Positions 51,408 to 59,156 of a DNA stretch of 64,000 nucleotides are shown in pieces. How positions within the stretch are numbered: the stretch's first letter is position 1; the number at the start of each line of letters is the position of its first letter. The notes below the pieces were generated by a model. The model saw nothing but the letters and a program-made list of their open reading frames with translations, searched no databases and was not told where the DNA came from. Location of the stretch: assembly GCF_020708045.1 (NCBI RefSeq), contig NZ_JAJFES010000014.1, forward strand, positions 62,001-126,000, written 5' to 3'. This DNA comes from Massilia sp. IC2-278. Lineage in GTDB: Bacteria > Pseudomonadota > Gammaproteobacteria > Burkholderiales > Burkholderiaceae_D. The position numbers were made by a program, and so were the translations under genes.

Positions 51408-52142
51408 TCACTTGTGCTCGCTGGCAGGCTCGGCGCCTGCGCCTGCACCGGCGCCTGCGCCTGAGCGCGCGGCATCGGAATACTTTTCCAGGCAGTAGCC
51501 GAGCCCGCGCACGGTGGCGATGCGCACGCCGCCGACCTCGATCTTCTTGCGCAGGCGGTGCACATAGACCTCGATGGCGTTGTTCGAGACCTCCTCGCCC
51601 CATTCGCACAAGTGGTCGACCAGTTGTTCCTTGGAGACCAGGCGCCCGGTGCGCGCCAGCAGGATTTCGAGCAGGCCGAGTTCGCGCGCGGAGAGGTCGA
51701 GCATCTGCTCGTTGATGTAGGCGCTGCGGCCGACCTGGTCGTAGACCAGCGGCCCATGGCGGATCACGGCCGGGCCGCCGCCGGCGCCGCGCCGGGTCAA
51801 AGCCCGCACCCGTGCCTCGAGCTCGGACAGGGCGAAGGGCTTGGCCATGTAGTCGTCGGCGCCCAGGTCCAGGCCCTCGACGCGCTGCTCGACCGAGTCG
51901 GCGGCGGTGAGGATCAGCACCGGCAGCAGGGAGGAGCGGGCGCGCAGGCGGCGCAGCACTTCCAGGCCGGACATGCGCGGCAGGCCGAGGTCGAGGATGA
52001 GGAGGTCGAACTCCTGGGTGGAGAGGGCGGTGTCGGCATCGGCGCCGTTGCGCACGCAATCGATCGCGTAGCCGGATTGGCGCAGGGAGCGCGTCAACCC
52101 GTCCGCGAGTACGCTATCATCTTCTGCAAGTAGAATTCGCAT
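51408..52142 (-). CDS. OmpR-family response regulator (TctD/QseB-like)
   Basis: A 244-residue regulator with a receiver domain (AEDDSVLADGL; phospho-Asp in LLILDLGLPRMSG; Lys in DDYMAKPFAL) and a winged-helix DNA-binding domain (VYVHRLRKKI, VRGLGYCLEK). The C-terminus is an odd Ala/Gly repeat tail (about 15 residues). Divergent from recA. Confidence 0.92.
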   Translation of the reverse strand: MRILLAEDDSVLADGLTRSLRQSGYAIDCVRNGADADTALSTQEFDLLILDLGLPRMSGLEVLRRLRARSSLLPVLILTAADSVEQRVEGLDLGADDYMAKPFALSELEARVRALTRRGAGGGPAVIRHGPLVYDQVGRSAYINEQMLDLSARELGLLEILLARTGRLVSKEQLVDHLCEWGEEVSNNAIEVYVHRLRKKIEVGGVRIATVRGLGYCLEKYSDAARSGAGAGAGAGAEPASEHK

Positions 52143-52253
52143 GGTTGTACCTTGTTTTTCGATTAAACCCCGGTGCCGCCTTCATTGTGTTTGATTTAGC
52201 GCAACAATGCGAGTTTTCTCAAACCGACATTTCATTTTTTCGCTTGCCAAAAC

Positions 52254-52273
52254 CACTGGATTTTTATACAGTA
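52254..52273 (+). promoter_or_regulatory. LexA (SOS) box of recA
   Basis: CTG at 52256-52258, ten bases, and CAG at 52269-52271 match the LexA core; the flanks are CA and TA. It is 63 bp before the recA start. The intervening TTTTTATA and TACTAGCTA sequence gives -10-like options. Confidence 0.85.
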
Positions 52274-52335
52274 CTAGCTATTGAAACGCGCGACGGCGCC
52301 CACACCTTGGTTACCTCCAAGACTGAAAGAAAATT

Positions 52336-53403
52336 ATGGACGACAAAAAATCCGCAGTAAATGCCTCCGAAAAAGGCAAGGCGCTGGCTGCCGCCCTCGC
52401 GCAAATCGAAAAGCAGTTCGGCAAGGGCTCGGTCATGCGCATGGACACCAGCGCACCGGTCGAGGAAGTGCAAACCGTGTCCACCGGCTCGCTGGGCCTG
52501 GACATCGCCCTCGGCGTCGGCGGCCTGCCGCGCGGCCGTATCGTGGAAATCTACGGTCCGGAATCGTCGGGTAAAACCACGCTGACCCTGCAGACCATCG
52601 CCCAGATGCAAAAGCTCGGCGGCACCTGCGCCTTCATCGACGCCGAGCACGCGCTCGACGTCACCTATGCGCAAAAGCTGGGCATCAAGCTCGACGAGCT
52701 GCTGATCTCGCAGCCCGACACCGGCGAACAGGCCCTGGAAATCACCGACGCCCTGGTGCGTTCGGGTTCGGTCGACCTGGTGGTCATCGACTCGGTGGCG
52801 GCACTGACCCCGCGCGCCGAGATCGAAGGCGACATGGGCGACTCGCTGCCGGGCCTGCAAGCCCGCCTGATGTCGCAGGCGCTGCGCAAGCTCACCGGCT
52901 CGATCAACCGTACCAACACCCTGGTCATCTTCATCAACCAGATCCGTATGAAGATCGGCGTCATGTTCGGCAGCCCGGAAACCACGACCGGCGGTAACGC
53001 GCTGAAGTTCTACGCCTCGGTGCGCATGGACATCCGCCGTACCGGTTCGATCAAGTCGGGCGACGAGGTGATCGGTAACGAAACCAAGGTCAAGGTCGTC
53101 AAGAACAAGATCGCGCCACCGTTCAAGGAAGCCCACTTCGACATCCTGTACGGAGAAGGCACCTCGCGCGAAGGCGAAATCCTGGATCTGGGCGCCGACA
53201 ACAAGATCGTCGAGAAGTCGGGTTCCTGGTACAGCTACAACGGCGAACGCATCGGCCAGGGTAAAGATAACGCACGTCAGTTCCTGAAAGACCGTCCGGC
53301 ACTGGCACGCGAAATCGAAAACAAGGTCCGTGCTGCCCTGGGCGTGCGCGAGCTGCCGCCGGTCAGCGCCGACGCTGCGCCGGAAAAGGCCGTCTCGGAA
53401 TAA
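52336..53403 (+). CDS. recA: recombinase RecA
   Basis: A 355-residue RecA. Walker A is GPESSGKT (74-81), Walker B LVVIDSVAAL, and the L2 loop region NQIRMKIGVMFGSPETTTGG is canonical. The last 30 residues are Ala/Glu-rich. Drives strand exchange and LexA cleavage. ATG 52336 follows GAAAGAAAAT. A LexA box is upstream and recX follows after 42 bp. Confidence 0.99.
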   Translation: MDDKKSAVNASEKGKALAAALAQIEKQFGKGSVMRMDTSAPVEEVQTVSTGSLGLDIALGVGGLPRGRIVEIYGPESSGKTTLTLQTIAQMQKLGGTCAFIDAEHALDVTYAQKLGIKLDELLISQPDTGEQALEITDALVRSGSVDLVVIDSVAALTPRAEIEGDMGDSLPGLQARLMSQALRKLTGSINRTNTLVIFINQIRMKIGVMFGSPETTTGGNALKFYASVRMDIRRTGSIKSGDEVIGNETKVKVVKNKIAPPFKEAHFDILYGEGTSREGEILDLGADNKIVEKSGSWYSYNGERIGQGKDNARQFLKDRPALAREIENKVRAALGVRELPPVSADAAPEKAVSE

Positions 53404-53445
53404 GTTGAGCGCGGTTTTGGCAGTATCGGCAGCACTGGCAGCATC

Positions 53446-53907
53446 ATGCGCGCGCCACCGCTGAGCCTGAAGGCACGGGCCCTGCGCTTCCTCTCCATGA
53501 GGGAGCACAGCCGGCTCGAGCTGGGGCGCAAGCTGGCGCGCCATGCCGAGGAGGGCGACGACGTCGAAGCCCTCCTCGATTTCCTCGAAAAGAACAACTG
53601 GCTGTCGCAGGAGCGTTTCGCCGAATCCCTGATTCACCGAAAAGCCTCCCGCTACGGCAACAGCCGTGTGGTGGCCGAGCTGCAAAGCCACGGCGTGAAC
53701 GGCGAAGCCCTGGCCGAGCTCAAGTCCGAGCTGGCCTCGAGCGAAAAGGCGCGCGCCGTCGAAGTCTGGCGCCGCAAGTTCGGCACCGTGGCGCAAGACG
53801 CGGCCGGGCGCAGCAAGCAAATGCGTTTCCTAATGGCGCGCGGCTTCTCCAGCAGCGCCGTGCGCGAAGCACTCAAGGGTGCGCCGGAAGACGAAGACGA
53901 CTTCTAG
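53446..53907 (+). CDS. recX: regulatory protein RecX
   Basis: A 153-residue RecX with three helical repeats: LKARALRFLSMREHSRLELG, LDFLEKNNWLSQERFAESLI and the C-terminal MRFLMARGFSSSAVREALKG. It binds RecA filaments and limits strand exchange. Downstream of recA, likely co-transcribed. Confidence 0.95.
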   Translation: MRAPPLSLKARALRFLSMREHSRLELGRKLARHAEEGDDVEALLDFLEKNNWLSQERFAESLIHRKASRYGNSRVVAELQSHGVNGEALAELKSELASSEKARAVEVWRRKFGTVAQDAAGRSKQMRFLMARGFSSSAVREALKGAPEDEDDF

Positions 53908-53954
53908 TCCGCCCACATCGCTGTAGCGCGTTGTAACGTTTAAACCAACTTTTG

Positions 53955-54035
53955 TAGGCGCCAGCGCGGAGCGCCATTCGTTGATATGCCTGGCATATTC
54001 CTCAACGACGGATGGCGCTGCGCGCTGGCGCCTGC
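53955..54035. repeat. long imperfect palindrome between recX and the lipoprotein gene
   Basis: TAGGCGCCAGCGCGGAGCGC at the left and its inverse (GCGCTGCGCGCTGGCGCCTG) at the right continue inward with CATTCGTTGA/TCAACGACGGATG. Total stem about 30 bp with a few mismatches around a loop holding TATGCCTGGCATA, itself palindromic. No T-tract. It may act as a transcriptional block or be a mobile palindrome unrelated to the GTAGGG family. Confidence 0.65.
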
Positions 54036-54104
54036 ACGCGGCTGCACTTTGGGCGGCCGAGCTCGCGGCGCTTGCCGCAACCCACGCGAACAAGAAGGAC
54101 AAGC

Positions 54105-54464
54105 ATGAAAGCGTTGCTCGCACTGGCACTGGCTGCCACCCTCGCCGGCTGTGCCCAGCCTCCCGTCACTCCCACCGGCGTCTACGTCCTCAGCACCGCC
54201 GAGATGTCCATTGTCCTCGACGTGCGACCCGGTGGCGACTACGTCCTGCAAACCAGCGGCCCCGGCCGCAATACCGACGAAATCCGCGGCTCCTGGCGCG
54301 AAGAGGTCGGCCCGGCCCTGTCGGTGTCGTTCTCCGGCATCGTCTGGCACGGCACCGAGCCCGAGGCCGGCAACGCCGTCTGGGCCGCCACCATCGACAG
54401 CGATTCCCAGATCTGCCTCGACCGCGACGGCCAGAACTGCTTCTTCCGCAACGACTTTTCCTGA
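54105..54464 (+). CDS. small lipoprotein, unknown
   Basis: A 119-residue protein with a lipoprotein signal (MKALLALALAATLAGC, lipobox LAGC, Cys16). The mature part is beta-rich with two Cys near the end (QICLDRDGQNCFF). No family recognised, though GVYVLSTAEMSIVLDVRPGG resembles lipocalin-like small envelope proteins. ATG 54105 follows AAGGAC; a longer frame from 54012 crosses the palindrome. Confidence 0.72.
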   Translation: MKALLALALAATLAGCAQPPVTPTGVYVLSTAEMSIVLDVRPGGDYVLQTSGPGRNTDEIRGSWREEVGPALSVSFSGIVWHGTEPEAGNAVWAATIDSDSQICLDRDGQNCFFRNDFS

Positions 54465-54717
54465 GCCGGGCAGGGCCGCGCCGCGTATCCATACCCGGGC
54501 ACCGGCAACATTGGCAGGCTTGCCACGCTTCCCGCGATACCCCGCCTTCCAGTATGGTCAATCGGGCATGTAAGAGTGCAACCGCTACCCGCCTGTGCTA
54601 AACTTTCACGGTTTAAGCAGCGCCGCATGAGCGGTTGTTGCCGCAGAAGCTGCGGCGACGTGCGAATCAAGCACACCGGCTGCATACATTTACCGCCGCC
54701 CTGTCGGCACCGTTTTT

Positions 54718-55281
54718 ATGCCCTTGTCTTCTCCCGCTTCGCGCCAGCTCCGGCACACGCGCGCCATTACCGTCGAAGCGTATGCGCGCGACGATGGCTT
54801 GTGGGATCTTGACGCGCGTATCCGCGACATCAAGGCGCAAGACATCGTGCTCGCCTCCGGCAGGCGTCCCGCCGGCACCGCCGTGCACGACCTCAGCCTG
54901 CGCATCACCATCAACCGCGACCTCGAGATCGTCGATGCCGAAGCCTCGTCCGACTCGGTACCGTACCCCGGCTACTGCGACACCATCGGTCCCGCTTATA
55001 AAAAGCTGATCGGCATGTCGCTGGCCAAGCATTTCCGGCTGCACCTGAAAGACCGCTTGTCAAGCGTGCTCGGCTGCACCCACCTGACTGAACTGGCGCA
55101 GGTCTTGCCCACGGCGGCAATCCAGGCCTTCGCCGATGATGCGTTCGAGACGCGCAATGCCGCCGATGCCGGCGACGCTGAGCGTCCTTACGAGATCGAC
55201 CGCTGCCACGCCTTGCGCGCCGATGGCCCTGCCGTGGCACAGTATTACCCTCGCTGGGCGATCAAGGCCGTACCGGAGTAG
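54718..55281 (+). CDS. DUF2889 family protein
   Basis: A 187-residue soluble protein. HTRAITVEAYARDDGLWDLD, DLSLRITINRDLEIVDAEA and HLKDRLSSVLGCTHLTELAQ are the DUF2889 blocks; GCTHL with nearby His and Cys suggest a metal or catalytic site. Function unknown. It stands before sucC, separated by 75 bp. Confidence 0.82.
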   Translation: MPLSSPASRQLRHTRAITVEAYARDDGLWDLDARIRDIKAQDIVLASGRRPAGTAVHDLSLRITINRDLEIVDAEASSDSVPYPGYCDTIGPAYKKLIGMSLAKHFRLHLKDRLSSVLGCTHLTELAQVLPTAAIQAFADDAFETRNAADAGDAERPYEIDRCHALRADGPAVAQYYPRWAIKAVPE

Positions 55282-55356
55282 ACTTCGCTGTCGAAGTTTT
55301 CCACGAAGTTTCTAATTAACTATCCAAATCAGTAACAGAGAAGAAGGGAAGCCAGC

Positions 55357-56526
55357 ATGAAAATCCATGAGTATCAGGGCAAAGAAATCCTCCGGAAGTT
55401 CGGGGTGACGGTACCGCGCGGCATTCCGTGCATGTCGGTGGAAGAAGCCGTCAAGGCAGCTGAAGAGCTGGGCGGCCCGGTGTGGGTCGTCAAGGCCCAG
55501 ATCCATGCTGGCGGCCGTGGTAAAGGCGGCGGCGTGAAAGTTGCCAAGTCGCTGGAACAAGTCAAGGAATACGCAGAACAGATCATGGGCATGCAGCTGG
55601 TCACGCACCAGACCGGCCCGGAAGGCCAGAAAGTGCGCCGCCTGCTGATCGAAGAAGGCGCCGACATCAAGAAAGAACTGTACGTCTCGATGGTCACCGA
55701 CCGCGTGACCCAGAAGGTCGTGCTGATGGCCTCGTCGGAAGGCGGCATGGACATCGAAGAAGTCGCCCACAGCAACCCTGAAAAAATCCACTCGATCGCG
55801 ATCGACCCATCGGTCGGCCTGACCGACGCCGAAGCGGACGACATCTCGACCAAGATCGGCATCCCTGCTGAATCGCTGGCCGAAGCCCGCCAGAACCTGA
55901 AAGGCCTGTACCAGGCTTACTGGGAAACCGATTCGTCGCTGGCCGAAATCAACCCGCTGATCCTGACCGGTTCGGGCAAGGTCATCGCCCTGGACGCCAA
56001 GTTCAACTTCGACGCCAACGCCCTGTTCCGCCAGCCGGACATCCTGGCCTACCGCGACCTGGACGAAGAAGATCCAGCCGAAGTCGAAGCATCGAAGTTC
56101 GACCTGGCCTACATCTCGCTGGACGGCAACATCGGCTGCCTGGTGAACGGCGCCGGCCTGGCCATGGCCACCATGGACACCATCAAGCTGTTCGGCGGCG
56201 AGCCGGCCAACTTCCTGGACGTGGGTGGCGGTGCGACGGCTGAGAAAGTCACCGAAGCATTCAAGATCATGCTGAAGAACCCAGGCCTGAAAGCCATCCT
56301 GGTCAACATCTTCGGCGGCATCATGCGTTGCGACGTCATCGCCGAAGGCGTGATCACCGCATCGAAAGCCGTCTCGCTGAAAGTGCCACTGGTCGTGCGC
56401 ATGAAGGGCACCAACGAAGACCTGGGCAAGAAGATGCTGGCCGACTCCGGCCTGCCGATCATCGCCGCCGATACGATGGAAGATGCAGCCAAGGCCGTGG
56501 TCGCCGCTGCAGCTGGTAACGCCTAA
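55357..56526 (+). CDS. sucC: succinyl-CoA synthetase subunit beta
   Basis: A 389-residue ATP-grasp subunit of the TCA cycle enzyme. MKIHEYQGKEILRKFGV opens it; AQIHAGGRGKGGGVK and VNIFGGIMRCD (nucleotide and succinate binding) are clear. Full length. Followed by sucD after 17 bp. Confidence 0.98.
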   Translation: MKIHEYQGKEILRKFGVTVPRGIPCMSVEEAVKAAEELGGPVWVVKAQIHAGGRGKGGGVKVAKSLEQVKEYAEQIMGMQLVTHQTGPEGQKVRRLLIEEGADIKKELYVSMVTDRVTQKVVLMASSEGGMDIEEVAHSNPEKIHSIAIDPSVGLTDAEADDISTKIGIPAESLAEARQNLKGLYQAYWETDSSLAEINPLILTGSGKVIALDAKFNFDANALFRQPDILAYRDLDEEDPAEVEASKFDLAYISLDGNIGCLVNGAGLAMATMDTIKLFGGEPANFLDVGGGATAEKVTEAFKIMLKNPGLKAILVNIFGGIMRCDVIAEGVITASKAVSLKVPLVVRMKGTNEDLGKKMLADSGLPIIAADTMEDAAKAVVAAAAGNA

Positions 56527-56543
56527 TTCGAAGGAATAAACAA

Positions 56544-57425
56544 ATGTCGATCCTGATCAACAAAGATACTAAAGTCATCACCCAGGGTATCACCGGCAAG
56601 ACCGGTCAGTTCCATACCCGCATGTGCCGCGATTACGCGAACGGCAAGGCCGCCTTCGTTGCTGGCGTGAACCCGAAGAAAGCCGGCGAAGACTTCGAAG
56701 GCATCCCGATCTACGCCAACGTGTCGGAAGCCAAAGCCGCCACCGGCGCGACCGTCTCGGTCATCTACGTGCCGCCGGCAGGCGCCGCAGCCGCCATCTG
56801 GGAAGCCGTCGAAGCCGACCTGGACCTGGCCATCTGCATCACCGAAGGCATTCCAGTCCGTGACATGATGGCCCTGAAGGACCGCATGGCAAAAGCCGGC
56901 TCGAAGACCCTGCTGCTGGGCCCGAACTGCCCAGGCCTGATCACCCCGGACGAAATCAAGATCGGCATCATGCCGGGTCACATCCACCGCAAGGGCCGCA
57001 TCGGCGTCGTTTCGCGCTCGGGCACCCTGACCTATGAAGCAGTCGGCCAGCTGACCGCACTGGGCCTGGGCCAATCGTCGGCAGTCGGCATCGGCGGCGA
57101 CCCGATCAACGGCCTGAAGCACATCGACATCATGAAGATGTTCAACGACGATCCTGATACCGACGCGGTCATCATGATCGGCGAAATCGGCGGTCCGGAC
57201 GAAGCCAATGCCGCGCATTGGGTCAAGGACAACATGAAGAAACCAGTCGTCGGCTTCATCGCCGGTGTTACCGCTCCTCCGGGCAAGCGCATGGGCCACG
57301 CCGGCGCGCTGATCTCGGGCGGCGCCGATACCGCGCAAGCCAAGCTGGACATCATGGAAGAGTGCGGCATCAAAGCCACCAAGAACCCATCGGAAATGGC
57401 ACGCCTGCTGAAGGCCATGCTGTAA
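56544..57425 (+). CDS. sucD: succinyl-CoA synthetase subunit alpha
   Basis: A 293-residue CoA-binding subunit. TQGITGKTGQFHTRMCRDY binds CoA, and the phosphohistidine lies in GHAGALISGGADTAQAK. Together with SucC interconverts succinyl-CoA and succinate with substrate-level phosphorylation. A terminator follows after about 24 bp. Confidence 0.98.
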   Translation: MSILINKDTKVITQGITGKTGQFHTRMCRDYANGKAAFVAGVNPKKAGEDFEGIPIYANVSEAKAATGATVSVIYVPPAGAAAAIWEAVEADLDLAICITEGIPVRDMMALKDRMAKAGSKTLLLGPNCPGLITPDEIKIGIMPGHIHRKGRIGVVSRSGTLTYEAVGQLTALGLGQSSAVGIGGDPINGLKHIDIMKMFNDDPDTDAVIMIGEIGGPDEANAAHWVKDNMKKPVVGFIAGVTAPPGKRMGHAGALISGGADTAQAKLDIMEECGIKATKNPSEMARLLKAML

Positions 57426-57448
57426 TACCGGACAGTTCTTGTCACGAG

Positions 57449-57474
57449 AAGGGAGCCTGCGGGCTCCCTTTTTT
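57449..57474 (+). terminator. Rho-independent terminator after sucD
   Basis: AAGGGAGCC (57449-57457) pairs with GGCTCCCTT (57462-57470) around TGCG, followed by a run of T. Confidence 0.87.
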
Positions 57475-57554
57475 ATTTCGACAACAGTTGGGCTGGCATG
57501 GAGGCGACAAATTTTGCGCGTTCGATCATTGCCTGACAGAAATTGCGCGTTGGC

Positions 57555-57600
57555 TGACAAAATTTGTCATGCCAGAAGCGGACTCTGCCGTAATTTGTCA
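57555..57600. promoter_or_regulatory. TGACA/TGTCA enhancer-like sites upstream of pilA
   Basis: TGACAAAATTTGTCA (57555-57569) is a palindrome about a central base, and TTTGTCA recurs at 57594-57600. More GACA half-sites lie just upstream (about 57506 and 57533) inside a direct repeat. PilR of Pseudomonas binds TGTC-type repeats upstream of pilA, so these are candidate PilR sites. Confidence 0.55.
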
Positions 57601-57642
57601 GTTTTGTTTCAGAGAAACTAATGATTTTGTGGGGAAATGGCC

Positions 57643-57659
57643 TGGCACGGCGCTTGCAA
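57643..57659 (+). promoter_or_regulatory. sigma-54 promoter of pilA
   Basis: TGGCACGGCGCTTGCAA has GG (57644-57645) and GC (57656-57657) 10 bp apart and matches the RpoN consensus throughout. It lies about 65 bp before the pilin start. Confidence 0.92.
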
Positions 57660-57725
57660 TAGGTAGAACGTGGCACCAAGCAAAGCATCACCAACCGAAT
57701 TCACTTACCCCTCTGGAGATTCACC

Positions 57726-58220
57726 ATGAAACAAATGAAAATCGTCAAGAAAGCACAAGCCGGCTTCACCCTGATCGAACTGATGATCGTCGTTGCCATC
57801 ATCGGTATCCTGGCTGCTGTCGCTATTCCTGCATACCAGAACTACATTGCCAAGTCGAAAGCAGCTGCTGCCTACGCCGACATCAGCGGCGGCAAGACCG
57901 GCTACGAAATGGCCGTCGTCGAAGGCGCTACCGGCCTGACCGAAACGCAATACCGCGACAAAGCTGGCCTGGCTGCGACCACCGGTAACTGCTCGGGCAT
58001 CGCCGCTGCTGCTCCAGGCAATGATACCGCTGTCCTGACCTGCACTATCGCCAACCCAGGTCGTCTGGCTGCCACGGGTCAAACCCCAACCATCGCTCTG
58101 CACCGCACCACCGCCGGCACGTATCACTGCGTCGCTACGGGTTTCGCTGATGCAGACTTCCGCCCAGCAGGTTGCACCGAAGGTACCGCTGCTGCTGGTG
58201 ATGACGAAGACAACGGCTAA
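57726..58220 (+). CDS. pilA: type IV pilin
   Basis: A 164-residue pilin. The 13-residue leader (MKQMKIVKKAQAG) is followed by FTLIELMIVVAIIGILAAVA, with Phe1 and Glu5 of mature pilin. Cut and methylated by PilD. Four Cys in the globular part could give two disulfides, and the C-terminus is acidic (DDEDNG). GGAG lies 7 bp before ATG 57726. Under a sigma-54 promoter with PilR-like sites. No other pilus genes are in the window. Confidence 0.95.
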   Translation: MKQMKIVKKAQAGFTLIELMIVVAIIGILAAVAIPAYQNYIAKSKAAAAYADISGGKTGYEMAVVEGATGLTETQYRDKAGLAATTGNCSGIAAAAPGNDTAVLTCTIANPGRLAATGQTPTIALHRTTAGTYHCVATGFADADFRPAGCTEGTAAAGDDEDNG

Positions 58221-58239
58221 TACGCTAGCTGCATGAAGG

Positions 58240-58265
58240 AAAGCCGCCCTCGGGCGGCTTTTTTT
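58240..58265 (+). terminator. Rho-independent terminator after pilA
   Basis: AAGCCGCCC (58241-58249) pairs with GGGCGGCTT (58252-58260) with a two-base loop and seven T. Confidence 0.88.
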
Positions 58266-58301
58266 ATTGGTAACGCGTCTGAACGCGAAGCGTCATGTAA
58301 G

Positions 58302-59006
58302 TCAAACGATCTTCTGCCGATCCGCCAGCAGCGCTTCGTAAGTCATGTTCTGCAGCAGCGTGTAATGCACGGCATCGAGCGCCACGAACTGCAGTCCATA
58401 GGTGTACACTTCGCCATCCCCCGCCTGCACCACATTCACATTCCGGATCGCCGCCCTGGTGGCAACCCGCACTTCCTGGTTGTCCGGCGGCGCGTTCAGC
58501 GTGAACTGCAGGGTCAGCGCTTCTTCGTCCTGCGGCAGCCGGCTCTTCGATTCGACCAGCGCACCGCTCACCGACAGGTTCACGATGGTGCACGCCTGCT
58601 GCCCGGCGTGATCTTCCCCGCCCAGCCGGGCCGGCAAGTCCACCTTTACCCGCATCGCCGTGCGTAAACTCGTGCCCTGTACCGATTTCGGGAACGACAC
58701 GTGTACGTAGAATAGCGGCCGCATGAACACGCGCTCGACGGTGCAGACGAACGAGCACACCTTGATCCCAGAGAACACGCGGATCGTCAGGCGCTCGCCT
58801 TCGGCCAGGGCGATCGGCGCGCCATTTTCCATTGGGATCTTGAGGATGATGTACTCGTCCTTCAGGTAGCCGATCAGGCTAGAAAAATGCTGGACGGGCT
58901 TGATGCGGCGGTGGGTGAGGAGTTGCAGACGCGTGCCGACCTGCAAGTTCATGGACTCGAAATCGATATCCTCGGGTTTGAGTTCGTGCGCCTGGCCAAC
59001 ATGCAT
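58302..59006 (-). CDS. PilZ-domain protein, YcgR-like
   Basis: A 234-residue protein with an N-terminal YcgR-type domain (about 15-105, QVGTRLQLLTHRR) and a C-terminal PilZ domain. The c-di-GMP-binding motifs are in place: the Arg motif in SLRTAMRVKVDLPA (RxxxR-like) and NLSVSGALVESKS. It probably reads c-di-GMP to control motility or pili. Convergent with pilA, whose terminator lies between them. Confidence 0.88.
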   Translation of the reverse strand: MHVGQAHELKPEDIDFESMNLQVGTRLQLLTHRRIKPVQHFSSLIGYLKDEYIILKIPMENGAPIALAEGERLTIRVFSGIKVCSFVCTVERVFMRPLFYVHVSFPKSVQGTSLRTAMRVKVDLPARLGGEDHAGQQACTIVNLSVSGALVESKSRLPQDEEALTLQFTLNAPPDNQEVRVATRAAIRNVNVVQAGDGEVYTYGLQFVALDAVHYTLLQNMTYEALLADRQKIV

Positions 59007-59156
59007 GGTGGGTATCCTGATAACTGGTTATCAATCCAGCAAAGCCCGCTATGATACCAGCCGTTGCTCAAATGAAAAAACGCCCATTGTCACATTCCAC
59101 AAAAAAGCCCGCTACAGGAGCGGGCTTGGAGAACTGAAAGCGGGGGCGCGAACGGC

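Larger units (their letters stand above)
57426..57725. other. 300-bp region sucD-pilA with regulatory sites
   Basis: Contains the sucD terminator, a cluster of TGTCA/TGACA half-sites between about 57505 and 57600, and a sigma-54 promoter. This layout fits enhancer sites for an RpoN activator such as PilR. Confidence 0.7.
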
